From assembly GCA_018195615.1 (NCBI GenBank), contig JAGTPG010000002.1, positions 1,178,001-1,242,000 on the forward strand: a stretch of DNA of 64,000 nucleotides, in the 5' to 3' direction. Of this stretch, positions 47,589 to 56,095 are shown piece after piece (position 1 is the stretch's first letter; each line of letters opens with the position of its first letter). Below the pieces are notes generated by a model. It was not told the origin of the DNA. It did not search any database and was given only the letters and a program-made list of their open reading frames with translations. Origin of the DNA: Streptomyces tuirus (GTDB lineage: Bacteria > Actinomycetota > Actinomycetes > Streptomycetales > Streptomycetaceae). Position numbers and translations under genes: made by a program.

Positions 47589-47888
47589 ATGACCACGACC
47601 GTCCCCTCCCCCGCTGAGATCCACGACCGCACCCGGTCCGTCCTGGCCACCCGCATCGGCGACGCCTTCACCGACGTGCCCTCCGACGCCGAACTCCAGC
47701 AGGCGCTCGGCGAGCGCTACGACAGCCTCACCGCCATGGAGTGCATCTCGGCCATCGAGGGCGAGTTCGGGATCGAGGTGGACTTCGTCGCGGACGACGT
47801 CCGCTTCTGGTTCTCCAGCGTCGAGCGGATGGTGCGCTTCACCCACGAGCGTCTGGAGGACTCGGCGGCCCTCGGGCTCGGGAGCTGA
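47589..47888 (+). CDS. Stand-alone acyl carrier protein
   Basis: A 99-aa carrier protein. The phosphopantetheine site is R-Y-D-S46-L-T-A-M-E, followed by ISAIEGEFGIEVDF and a helical end. It is acidic and free-standing, with GGCAAGGAGTACGCCC before the ATG. It starts 55 bp after the tautomerase and ends 2 bp before the second ligase, which probably loads it. No phosphopantetheinyl transferase is in the window. Confidence 0.88.
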   Translation: MTTTVPSPAEIHDRTRSVLATRIGDAFTDVPSDAELQQALGERYDSLTAMECISAIEGEFGIEVDFVADDVRFWFSSVERMVRFTHERLEDSAALGLGS

Positions 47889-47890
47889 CC

Positions 47891-48905
47891 GTGCCGGACA
47901 TCGCCTTCGCCACCTCCGGCAGCACCGGCCCGCCGGTGACCTGGCTGCGCACCGAGGCCCAGTTACGGGCAGAGGTGAGGCTGGTGCACGAAGCGGTGCT
48001 GGGTGCCGCCCGGTTCGGCCGCATCGTCTCCTACGCTCCCCCGGGCCACCTCTACGGCCGGCTGTACGGGCACGAACTGCCCCGGCTCCGGGACGTCCCG
48101 GTGACCGGACTCTGGGACGAGCCGCTCACCCTGCCCCGCTCGACGACGGCGTCCCCACCCTGCTGGTCTGCCTGCCCTCCACCTGGCAACTGCTCGCCCG
48201 GCACGTCCCGGCCCTGGCGCGGCACGGCCGGGTGACGGCCCTGCACAGCACCGGCCCGGCCACACCCGCGGCCCACCAGGTCGCCGGACGCCTCGCGGAG
48301 ACCGGCTTCCGGGCGCACGAACTCCTCGGCTCCACCGAGACCGGGGCCGTCGCCCACCGCCCGATCGCCGGGGACCACAGGGACGGTCTGCCCTGGCGAC
48401 TGCTGCCCGACGTGGAGGCGCTGCCCGGCGCCCTCGCGGACGGCGACGGAACGGCCCGGCGGCTGCGGGTCGCCGGTCCGCGGCTGGCCCGCCGGTCCGG
48501 CGCCGCTGCGCCCCCGGACGACTGGGAGTTGCCCGACCTCGTCGCGCCGGTGGGCCCGCGCACCTTCCACCACCTGGGCCGGGCGTCCCGGCTGGTGAAG
48601 GTGAACGGGGTGCGCTGCGACCTGGCGCGCGTGGAGGACCTGGCCCGCGCCCGCTGCCCCGGCCTGGACCTCGTCTGCGCGCCCGTGAGCGACCCGGTCC
48701 GCGGAGAGCACTACGAGGTGTTCTACGCCGGACCCGAACCGGTCGACCCGGTGGCCCTGCGCCGGCGGCTGGGCCGGCTGCCCTCGGGGCTGCCCGCGCC
48801 GCGCGCCGTGCACCGCGTTCCCCGTATCCCCGCAGCGCCACCGGCAAGGTCCTCGCCCACGAGCTCACCGCCGCCCGAACCGCCCAGGAGGCCGAGCATG
48901 TCTGA
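47891..48905 (+). CDS. Short AMP-dependent ligase beginning at the A3 motif (two frame breaks)
   Basis: About 339 aa. It opens V-P-D-I-A-F-A-T-S-G-S-T-G-P-P-V-T-W, i.e. at the phosphate-binding A3 motif of adenylation domains, with no N-terminal A1/A2 region. Later LLGSTETGAVAHR (A5), LGRASRLVKVNGVRCDLARVED (A8 hinge) and an ending R-S-A-T-G-K-V-L (catalytic Lys, A10) are present. Breaks near 48140 and 48838 fit one lost base each. The GTG start lies 2 bp after the ACP stop, so these are coupled and the ACP is its probable acceptor. The end overlaps the amidase start by 8 bp. Confidence 0.82.
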
Positions 48906-50316
48906 CGCCCTCACATCGCAGGACACCACCACCCCCACCCCGCAGGAAGCGATCACCGACTACGCGCGGCAGGCGCGCTGGACCGCCGTGCCGGAGGCAC
49001 CGGAGACCGGCGCACCGATGTCGTCGCCGTTGCCGGAGCGGGTGACGGCCCGGGCCCGGGGCACGCTGGGCGCCGAGGAGTGGCGTACCGCGGAGGCCAC
49101 CTGGTCCGACCTGGCGGACGCCCGGTACCGGGCGTGCGTCCAGCGCGCCCCGCTCGGCCCGGACGCCCCGCCGGTGCGCGTGGGCGTGAAGGACACCGTG
49201 GACGTGGCCGGCTTCCCCACCAGGCTGGGTCTGCGCGGCCACCGCCACCACGCCGGGGTCTCGAACCCCGCGATCGCCGCCCTGCCGAGCGACCTCGCGA
49301 CCGTGACCGCCAAGGTCGTCACCACCGAGCTGAACATCGGGGTGGGGTCGGAGTGCGTCAATCCGTACGTTCCGCGGATCGACCCCGGTGGGTCCAGCAC
49401 CGGCACGGCCGTCTCCGTGGCCGCCGGCATCTGCGACCTCGGCCTCGGCACGGACGTGCTGGGCTCGGTGCGCTGGCCCGCCGGCCAGTGCGGGACGGTG
49501 GGCCTGCGGATGACGCAGCGGACCCCACTGCTGGAGGGGGTCTTCCCGCTCTCGCCGCCCATGGACGCCCTCGGCTGGGCCACCCGCAGCGCGGCGGACC
49601 TGGCGTACCTGTGGCCGCTCCTCGGACTCGACCGGCTCGGCGCCCAGCGGCCGGCCGGCGAGGGGCCGTACCGGATCGGCGTCGTCGCCGACGTCGACGG
49701 GCCCGAGGGCACCTGTGGGCCCGTCATGCGCCGGACGCTGGAGGCGGCCTGCGGGTTCCTGGAGGCGAGCGGCCAGCGGCTCGGCCCGGTCCGGGTCGAC
49801 GACCTGTGGGCGCTGCGCGGGCCGGCCTGGGAGCTGTGCGCGCGTCAGGCCTGGGACGCCTACCAGCTGTGGCGGCCCTGGGTGCCCGCCGACCTGCACG
49901 AGACCACCCGAGGGGCCCTGGAGGTCGGGGCGAAGGTCCAGGACGACCGCTACGCCTGGATCCTGGAGCGCCTGGCACACACCCGCGCCACGGTCGAGGG
50001 CGACTTCGACGCCGCGGGCGTGGACGCCTGGCTGCTGCCCCTGGACCCGGCCCCGCCGCCGGACCTCGCCGCCGCCGACGCCCGGGTGTCGACCATCCCG
50101 GCGCCGGGGGACCCCGACTACGACCTGCGGGTGGCCTACACACCGCTGGCGAGCTTCGCCGGGCTGCCCGCGCTCACCATGCCGGTCGCCCGGGACGAGC
50201 GCGGCGCGCCCTTGTGCGTCCAGCTCATCGCCCGCCGCGACCACGAACCGCTGCTGATCCGGCTGGCCGGGCTGCTGGAAGAAGCTGTCGGCCCGCTCGG
50301 CTTCACCCCGAGCTGA
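48898..50316 (+). CDS. Amidase-signature family enzyme of the cluster
   Basis: A 472-aa amidase. K98 in VRVGVKDTVDVAG, cis-Ser in RIDPGGSSTGTAVSVAAG and nucleophile S190 in LGTDVLGSVRWPAGQCG complete the Ser-Ser-Lys triad. The usual GGSSGGS and DTGGSIRxPA motifs are altered (S-T-G-T and D-V-L-G-S-V-R-W), marking a divergent subgroup. It may hydrolyse or transfer an amide or release a carrier-bound product. No signal peptide. Distinct from the amidase at 10.6-12.0 kb. Confidence 0.87.
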   Translation: MSDALTSQDTTTPTPQEAITDYARQARWTAVPEAPETGAPMSSPLPERVTARARGTLGAEEWRTAEATWSDLADARYRACVQRAPLGPDAPPVRVGVKDTVDVAGFPTRLGLRGHRHHAGVSNPAIAALPSDLATVTAKVVTTELNIGVGSECVNPYVPRIDPGGSSTGTAVSVAAGICDLGLGTDVLGSVRWPAGQCGTVGLRMTQRTPLLEGVFPLSPPMDALGWATRSAADLAYLWPLLGLDRLGAQRPAGEGPYRIGVVADVDGPEGTCGPVMRRTLEAACGFLEASGQRLGPVRVDDLWALRGPAWELCARQAWDAYQLWRPWVPADLHETTRGALEVGAKVQDDRYAWILERLAHTRATVEGDFDAAGVDAWLLPLDPAPPPDLAAADARVSTIPAPGDPDYDLRVAYTPLASFAGLPALTMPVARDERGAPLCVQLIARRDHEPLLIRLAGLLEEAVGPLGFTPS

Positions 50317-50364
50317 AGCGGCGTTCCCCCACACCCGCCGACGCCAGGACGACGGAAGGCACCG

Positions 50365-52005
50365 ATGTCCCTCCCCCGCTCACCCCACGACAGCCGTTCA
50401 CCCGGCATCCTGGTGGACGACGTGCTGGACCGCGGCAGCGCACCGCTGGAACTGAACGCAGCCGAGCAGGCCCGTATGACGGCCGCCCACCGCACGCTGA
50501 CCGGCCTCGACGGCTCCCGCCGCGTCTACGGGGTCACCCATGGCTTCGGCCCGCTGGTGGACCACCCCGCCGACCCCGACCCGGCCCGTCAAGGGCTCGG
50601 CCTCATCTCCCATTTGGCCACCGGGCAGGGCGAGCCGCTGCCGCCGGACGTGACCCGCACCATGGTCCGGCTCCGGCTGCGCGGCATGGCGCTCGGGCAC
50701 TCCGGTGTGGCACCGGAGACCTGGCGGCGGCTCGCCGATCTGCTGAACGCGGGCTTCGTCCCCGTGGTGCCGAGCGAGGGCAGTCTGAGTGCCAGCGGCG
50801 ACCTGGTGCCGCTGGCGCACGCTGCCCTGGCCTTCGCCGGGGAGGACGCGGGCGGCGGTCAGGCCTGGTGCCGGGACGCCGAGGGCGGTTGGCGGCGCGA
50901 GGACGCGTCGGCCGTGCTGGCCGCCCTCGGGCTGCCGCCCGCCGTCTGGGAGGCACGGTCGGCGCTCGCCTTCGTCAACGGCAGCAGCGCCTGCCTCGCC
51001 CGCGCCCTGCACACGCACCGGGAACTCGGCGCGCTCACCCGGGCCGCCGCCGCGGTAACCGGCCGTACGGCCGCGCTGCTCGGCGCCTCGGGCGAGCCCT
51101 ACGAGGACGCCCTGCAGCGGGTGCGCAACCAGCCCGGGCAGCGGACGGCCGCCGCGTGGATCCGGGCCGAACGCGCCGCCTCGGGCGCCGGGGCGGACAC
51201 GGCGCCCGGCCCCGGCCGGCCGTTGCAGGAACGCTATTCGCTGCGGTGTGCCCCGCAGGTCCTGGGAGCCGTGCTGGACCAGCTGGACCTGCAGGGATCG
51301 GTCCTGGTCGACGAGGCCGAGGGGTGCAGCGACAACCCCGTCCTCGTCGACGGCACCCTGCTGCACGGCGGCAACTTCCACGCCGCGCCCGTGGTGTTCG
51401 CCAGCGAGACGCACGCCTCGTGTGCGCATCAGGTGGCCTATCTGCTGGAGCGGCAGCTCGCCCTGGTGCTGGACCCGGCGGCCAACGGCGGGCTGCCCCC
51501 GTTGCTGACGCCCCGGCCCGGTGCCGGGAGCGGCTTCGCCGGCGTGCAGATCGCCGCCAGTTCCCATCTGGGCCGGCTGCGTCAGCTGGGTCATCCGGCG
51601 TCCTTCACCGCCGTACCGACCAATCTGCACAACCAGGACCAGGTGCCGCTCGCCCTCAACAGCGCCAACGCCGTCGCCGAGATGACCGAGCGGGCCTGGT
51701 GGATCCTCGGCTCGCTGCTCCTCGCGGTGAACCAGCTCGCTCACCTGACCGCGCACCGGGCCCGGCAGGAGCGGCCGCTGTGGCGGGAACTGCGGGCGGG
51801 GTTCCCGCCGGTGGACCAGGACCGTCCGCTCGCCGAGGAGATCGTCCGGGCGGCGGAACTGGCCAGGTCCCGTTTCCTGCCGCCCTCCGCCACCGATCCC
51901 GACCCCCGCCATGACACCGATGCGGACCCCGACGACACGCGTCCCGACGCCGGCGCGCGCCCCGGGTCCGCCGCCGCGGGAGCCTGCCGCACCGCCGTCG
52001 TGTGA
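50365..52005 (+). CDS. MIO-dependent aromatic amino acid lyase/aminomutase, tyrosine-type
   Basis: A 546-aa member of the histidine/phenylalanine/tyrosine ammonia-lyase family. A143-S-G145 in EGSLSASGDLVPLAH forms the MIO prosthetic group; Y55 in VYGVTHGFGPL is the catalytic tyrosine loop; later NFHAAPV, NLHNQDQVP and SSHLGRL are typical. The substrate-selectivity pair is H83-L84 in ISHLATG, as in bacterial tyrosine ammonia-lyases (YHLATG), suggesting tyrosine rather than histidine or phenylalanine. The last ~40 residues are a low-complexity Asp/Pro tail. Product: p-coumarate, or beta-tyrosine if it acts as a mutase. Confidence 0.9.
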   Translation: MSLPRSPHDSRSPGILVDDVLDRGSAPLELNAAEQARMTAAHRTLTGLDGSRRVYGVTHGFGPLVDHPADPDPARQGLGLISHLATGQGEPLPPDVTRTMVRLRLRGMALGHSGVAPETWRRLADLLNAGFVPVVPSEGSLSASGDLVPLAHAALAFAGEDAGGGQAWCRDAEGGWRREDASAVLAALGLPPAVWEARSALAFVNGSSACLARALHTHRELGALTRAAAAVTGRTAALLGASGEPYEDALQRVRNQPGQRTAAAWIRAERAASGAGADTAPGPGRPLQERYSLRCAPQVLGAVLDQLDLQGSVLVDEAEGCSDNPVLVDGTLLHGGNFHAAPVVFASETHASCAHQVAYLLERQLALVLDPAANGGLPPLLTPRPGAGSGFAGVQIAASSHLGRLRQLGHPASFTAVPTNLHNQDQVPLALNSANAVAEMTERAWWILGSLLLAVNQLAHLTAHRARQERPLWRELRAGFPPVDQDRPLAEEIVRAAELARSRFLPPSATDPDPRHDTDADPDDTRPDAGARPGSAAAGACRTAVV

Positions 52006-52118
52006 CGCGGTGCCCGCCGAACCCGGCCCGGGCGCCGGTCCCGCCCCACTCACCCCACCACCGCTTCCCCGGCCCGGCCCCCACGGCCGGACGCCGGCCC
52101 GCCCCATGGAGGAAGACC

Positions 52119-53306
52119 ATGACCGCCACGCGCCTGCTGTTGCCGGCCCGTGCCCTGCAGCAGCCCGAATGGGCCTCGCTCGACGAACTCAAGGAAGTGC
52201 TGCACTCCCTGGAGGCCAAGCCTCCGCTGGTGGACGCGACCGCCTGCGCCGACCTCACCGCCGAACTGGGGCGGGCCGCCCGAGGTGGGGCCTTCGTGCT
52301 CCAGGCCGGGGAGTGCGCCGAGCGGTTCGCCGACGCCAACCCCGAGACCGTCCTGGCCAAGGCAGACGAACTGCACGGGCTGGCCGACGAGTTCACTGAC
52401 GCCAGTGGTCTGCCCACCGTCCGGATGGGGCGGATCGCCGGGCAGTACGCCAAGCCGCGCTCGAAGCCGACCGAGACCCTGTCCGACGGCACCGTGCTGC
52501 CCGTCTACCGCGGGGACGCGGTCAACGCCCCCGAGCCCACCCTGGCGGCCCGCGTCGCGCTCCCGTCCCGGCTGCTGCTGGCCCACCGGAACGCCGGCAC
52601 CACGCTGAGCACCCTGCTCGAGAGGGACCTGGGCCTGGCCGGGCGGACGGCGCCCCAGCGCACCTACGCGGGACACGAGGCGCTGCTCCTGGAGTACGAG
52701 CAGGCCCTGGTGCGCCCCGACGCGGACGGGGGTCGCTACGGCTCCTCCGGGCACTTCCTGTGGATCGGCGACCGGACGCGTCAACCCGACCACCAGCACG
52801 TGCAGTTCGCCGCGTCGATCAGCAATCCCGTGGGCGTCAAGATCGGCCCCGAGGCGCCGCCCGAGGAGGTGCGCACGCTGGTGCGGATGCTCGGCGACCC
52901 GAGCCGTCCCGGCAGGCTGTCCCTGATCGTGCGCATGGGGCGCGACCGCATCGCCCCGGGGCTGACCGCCGTACTGAGGGCGCTCGGTGAGGAGGCCGCG
53001 GGCGGGGCCTGGATCTGCGACCCGATGCACGGCAACACCCGGGTCAACGGCGCCGGGCAGAAGAGCCGCGCGGTCGACGACGTCATGGCGGAGATCGAGG
53101 GCTTCGTGTCGACGCTGCACACGCACCGTCTGCGCCCGGCCGGTCTGATGCTGGAGACGGCCCACGCCCCGGTCACCGAGTGCGTCGACACGTCCGAGGA
53201 GCTGGCCTCGACCACGCCACTGCCCCGCTACGAGTCGGCCTGCGACCCGCGGCTGAGTCCGCGCCAGGCCCGCGAGGTGGTGACCCGCACCGCGGCACTG
53301 CTGTGA
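52119..53306 (+). CDS. Type II DAHP synthase, short PhzC-like form
   Basis: A 395-aa 3-deoxy-D-arabino-heptulosonate 7-phosphate synthase, the entry step of the shikimate pathway. FVLQAGECAERF (metal Cys), RIAGQYAKPRSKPTE (PEP/E4P loop) and WICDPMHGNTRVNG are present. It lacks the N-terminal extension of primary-metabolism type II enzymes such as mycobacterial AroG; the short type IIB enzymes of antibiotic clusters (PhzC) are feedback-insensitive. Here it probably supplies aromatic precursor to the neighbouring MIO enzyme. The ATG follows GAGGAAGACC. Confidence 0.92.
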   Translation: MTATRLLLPARALQQPEWASLDELKEVLHSLEAKPPLVDATACADLTAELGRAARGGAFVLQAGECAERFADANPETVLAKADELHGLADEFTDASGLPTVRMGRIAGQYAKPRSKPTETLSDGTVLPVYRGDAVNAPEPTLAARVALPSRLLLAHRNAGTTLSTLLERDLGLAGRTAPQRTYAGHEALLLEYEQALVRPDADGGRYGSSGHFLWIGDRTRQPDHQHVQFAASISNPVGVKIGPEAPPEEVRTLVRMLGDPSRPGRLSLIVRMGRDRIAPGLTAVLRALGEEAAGGAWICDPMHGNTRVNGAGQKSRAVDDVMAEIEGFVSTLHTHRLRPAGLMLETAHAPVTECVDTSEELASTTPLPRYESACDPRLSPRQAREVVTRTAALL

Positions 53307-53374
53307 GGCCGCGGCCCGGCCGGCACGGCACGGCGCCCGCACGCGCACCGCCGGGACGCTCCGCGACACCCGGG

Positions 53375-53453
53375 AACGCCCGAGAAGAGAAACAAAGAAC
53401 CCGAGAACCAGAGAACCCAGAAACCCGAGAAACCAGAGAAGGGGACAGAGCAC
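53375..53453 (+). promoter_or_regulatory. Purine-rich repetitive leader before the aldo/keto reductase
   Basis: Upstream of the ATG the plus strand becomes A/G-rich with imperfect repeats (CCCGAGAACCAGAGAA, then CCCGAGAAACCAGAGAA) ending GGGGACAGAGCAC. The composition is very unlike the GC-rich surroundings. It should form an unstructured 5' leader with good ribosome access. A second purine-rich stretch precedes the SDR (54467-54508). Confidence 0.5.
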
Positions 53454-54446
53454 ATGGAGTTCCGCCGGCTCGGCCGGAGCGGCCTCGTGATCAGCGAGAT
53501 CGCCTACGGCAACTGGATCACCCACGGTGCCCAGATCGACGAGGAGGCGGCGCACGCCTGCGTACGTGCCGCGCTCGACGCGGGCATCACCACCTTCGAC
53601 ACGGCCGACGTGTATTCCGAGACCCGGGCCGAGACCGTGCTCGGCAAGGCGCTCGCCGGTCAGCGGCGCGAGGGCCTGGTGCTCGCCACCAAGGTCTGCC
53701 ACCCGGTGGGCCCCGGCCCCAACGACCGCGGCCTGTCCCGCAAGCACGTCATCGAGGGCTGCGAGGGCTCACTGCGCCGCCTCGGCACCGACTACGTCGA
53801 CATCTACTACGCCCACCGCTACGACCCGGCCGTGCCGCTCGAGGAGACCATGCTCGCCTTCGCGGACCTGGTCCGCTCCGGCAAGGTCCTCTACGTCGGC
53901 GTCAGCGAGTGGACCGCCGAGCAGATCAGCCGCGCCGCCGGCCTCGCCGGGGAACTGCGCATCCCGCTGGTCGCGAGCCAGCCGCAGTACTCCATGCTGT
54001 GGCGGGTCATCGAGTCGCAGGTCGTGCCCGCGTGCGAGCGGGAGGGACTGGGCCAGGTGGTCTGGTCGCCCCTGGCACAGGGCATCCTGAGCGGCAAGTA
54101 CCTGCCCGGCGCTGCGGCACCCGTGGGCTCCCGGGCGAGCGCCGAGGCCGGCAAGGGCTTCGTCGACATGCTGGTCGGTCACTGGATGAACGACGAGGGA
54201 GCGCTGCGGGCCGTCCAGGAGCTGGGCCCGGTCGCCTCCGACCTGGGACTGACGATGAGCCAGCTGGCCATCGCCTGGGTCCTGCAGAACCCGTCCGTCT
54301 CGGCGGCCATCATCGGCGCGAGCCGCCCCGAGCAGGTCAAGGAGAACGCCGCGGCCTCCGGCGTCCGCCTGGAGCAGTCGGTGCTGGACCGCATCGACGA
54401 GATCCTCTCGGCGTACATCGTGCGGGACCCGGCGAGGACGGGCTGA
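53454..54446 (+). CDS. Aldo/keto reductase
   Basis: A 330-aa NADPH-dependent reductase of the AKR superfamily (potassium-channel beta-like group). The tetrad is visible: Asp in TTFDTADVYSE, Tyr of DVYS, Lys in VLATKVCHP and His in IYYAHRYDP. SVSAAIIGASRPEQVKENAAA is the cofactor-binding end. Within the cluster it could reduce a ketone or aldehyde made downstream of the ligases. It has its own purine-rich leader. Confidence 0.92.
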   Translation: MEFRRLGRSGLVISEIAYGNWITHGAQIDEEAAHACVRAALDAGITTFDTADVYSETRAETVLGKALAGQRREGLVLATKVCHPVGPGPNDRGLSRKHVIEGCEGSLRRLGTDYVDIYYAHRYDPAVPLEETMLAFADLVRSGKVLYVGVSEWTAEQISRAAGLAGELRIPLVASQPQYSMLWRVIESQVVPACEREGLGQVVWSPLAQGILSGKYLPGAAAPVGSRASAEAGKGFVDMLVGHWMNDEGALRAVQELGPVASDLGLTMSQLAIAWVLQNPSVSAAIIGASRPEQVKENAAASGVRLEQSVLDRIDEILSAYIVRDPARTG

Positions 54447-54509
54447 GCACCGCCCCGGACAACGGGGAGACGAGAAGGGGAAGACGAACGAGGAGAGGAG
54501 CAGCACGGC

Positions 54510-55343
54510 GTGGCCGACACGGACGAGACGGACGACACGGACGGCAGGGACGGCGTACGGGAGTCCGGCACACCGGAGCCGGCCGGGAGGGCGGTGATCG
54601 TGACCGGCGGCAGCTGCGGGCTGGGGCGCGAGACCACGCTCCGGCTCGCCGCCCAAGGGTGCGATCTCGCCGTGTGCGGCCGTGACGCGGCCTCGCTGGA
54701 CACGGTCGCCGAGGAGGTGAGCGCCCGGCACGGCCGCACCGTGCACACCGAGCGGCTGGACGTACTCGACGAGGACGCCCTCGCGGCGTTCGTACGGACC
54801 TCGGCCGCCCGGCTCGGCCGGCTGGACGGCCTCGTGACCGTCGCGGGCGGGGTGCGCGGCGCGGACCTGCGCGCCACCGAACCGTTCGACTGGGACCAGA
54901 CGTGCCGGCTCAACGTCACGCACCCGGCGATCGCGTTGCGCGAGGCCGCCGATCACCTGGCCGGGACGGGGGGCAGTGCCGTGCTGGTCTCCTCGATCTC
55001 CGGCTGGAAGCCCGCCCCGCCCGCGCAGTACGCCGCGGCCAAGGCCGCGCAGATCCACATGGCCGCGTCCCTGGCCCGTGAGCTGGGGCCGCGCGGGAAC
55101 CGGGTCAACTGTGTCTCGCCCGGCTCCATGCTGATCGAGGGCAAGGGCTGGGCCAGGCTCCGGGACGAGGACCCGCGGGCCTACCGCGAGTTCGAGCAGG
55201 AGTTCCCCGGCGGCCGTCTGGTCGATCCGCGGGACGTCGCCGAGGTGATCGCCTTCCTGCTCTCGGACCGGGCACGGGCTGTCAACGGCGCGAACATCCC
55301 GGTGGACGGCGGCCAGAACGCACCGAGCGCGTACGGCTACTGA
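54510..55343 (+). CDS. Short-chain dehydrogenase/reductase of the cluster
   Basis: A 277-aa SDR. The Rossmann motif is VIVTGGSCGLGRETTLRLAAQG, NAG-like motif VTVAGGVRG, active-site Ser in VSSISGWKPAP, Tyr/Lys in QYAAAKAAQ, ending ANIPVDGGQNAP. An acidic N-terminal tail (A-D-T-D-E-T-D-D-T-D-G-R-D-G) comes from a short GACACGGACGAG-type repeat. The GTG start follows AGGAGAGGAG. It is probably the last gene of the biosynthetic operon and may oxidise or reduce a hydroxyl on the product. Confidence 0.9.
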   Translation: MADTDETDDTDGRDGVRESGTPEPAGRAVIVTGGSCGLGRETTLRLAAQGCDLAVCGRDAASLDTVAEEVSARHGRTVHTERLDVLDEDALAAFVRTSAARLGRLDGLVTVAGGVRGADLRATEPFDWDQTCRLNVTHPAIALREAADHLAGTGGSAVLVSSISGWKPAPPAQYAAAKAAQIHMAASLARELGPRGNRVNCVSPGSMLIEGKGWARLRDEDPRAYREFEQEFPGGRLVDPRDVAEVIAFLLSDRARAVNGANIPVDGGQNAPSAYGY

Positions 55344-55395
55344 GCCGGAGCCGGTGCCCGATCCAGGGGAGCGCCCGGCCGGTTCCCGGCCGGGC

Positions 55396-55983
55396 TCAGC
55401 CCTGTCCCGGCTGGTCCAGGCCCTCGTGTCCCACGTGGGAGACCCCCTGCACCTTCAGCTCGTCCTGCACGTCGTCGAGCAGTTCGCGCAGCAGCTCGGC
55501 GAGCTCTTCCCGCCGCTCGGGCCCCAGGCGTTCCAGGAGCTGTGCCTCGCGGGCGAGCACCCGGTCCACCGTGCGCTCCACCAACTCGTGTCCGGCCGGG
55601 GTCAGTTCCACCAGGACCGCGCGGCTGCGCCCCGGGGCGGGGCGGCGTGTGACCAGGTCGTCCCGCTCGGCGCGGGCCACGCGCTGGGAGATCGCGCCCG
55701 CGGTGACCAGGGAGTGCACGGCCAGGTCCCGGGTGCTCATGGTGTAGGGCGGCCCGCTGCGGCGCAGCACGCTGAGCAGGTCCAGGGTGGCCGGGTCGAC
55801 CCCGGCCTCGGCGAGCACCCGCCTGCGGTCGTCGCCGAAGTGCTTGGCGAGCTGCCAGATCCTCGTCACCACGCCGATGGAACCCACCGGCGTCTCGGGA
55901 CGCTCGCGGCTCCAGGCGGCCGCGATCGCGTCCGCCGGGTCGTCCCCCGCCGGCCGGCGATCGCTTCGTTCCGGTGTCCTCAT
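55396..55983 (-). CDS. MarR-family repressor
   Basis: A 195-aa winged-helix regulator: LLSVLRRSGPPYTMSTRDLAVHSLVTAGAISQRVARAERDDLVTRRPAPGRSRAVLVELTPAGHELV contains helix-turn-helix and wing (residues 80-145). It is divergent from the MFS exporter with paired operators between them, the classic layout for MarR sensing of the exported compound. ATG 55983 is preferred because the longer frame runs through the operator and into the MFS gene. Confidence 0.92.
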   Translation of the reverse strand: MRTPERSDRRPAGDDPADAIAAAWSRERPETPVGSIGVVTRIWQLAKHFGDDRRRVLAEAGVDPATLDLLSVLRRSGPPYTMSTRDLAVHSLVTAGAISQRVARAERDDLVTRRPAPGRSRAVLVELTPAGHELVERTVDRVLAREAQLLERLGPERREELAELLRELLDDVQDELKVQGVSHVGHEGLDQPGQG

Positions 55984-56011
55984 GAGGCCTGCCCTCCACT
56001 CACCTGCTACA

Positions 56012-56035
56012 TTTAGATCTGAATTTAGCGCTAAA
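56012..56035. promoter_or_regulatory. Tandem 12-bp MarR operators
   Basis: Two abutting 12-mers: TTTAGATCTGAA (56012-56023, palindrome with two mismatches) and TTTAGCGCTAAA (56024-56035, perfect palindrome). Their spacing equals one repeat length. They lie in the AT-rich gap between the MarR gene and the exporter and probably overlap both promoters. Confidence 0.65.
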
Positions 56036-56095
56036 CATACAACGGTGCTTCGGCGCACCCCTCGATCAGCGCACCTTTCGACAACGAGTGGTGAT

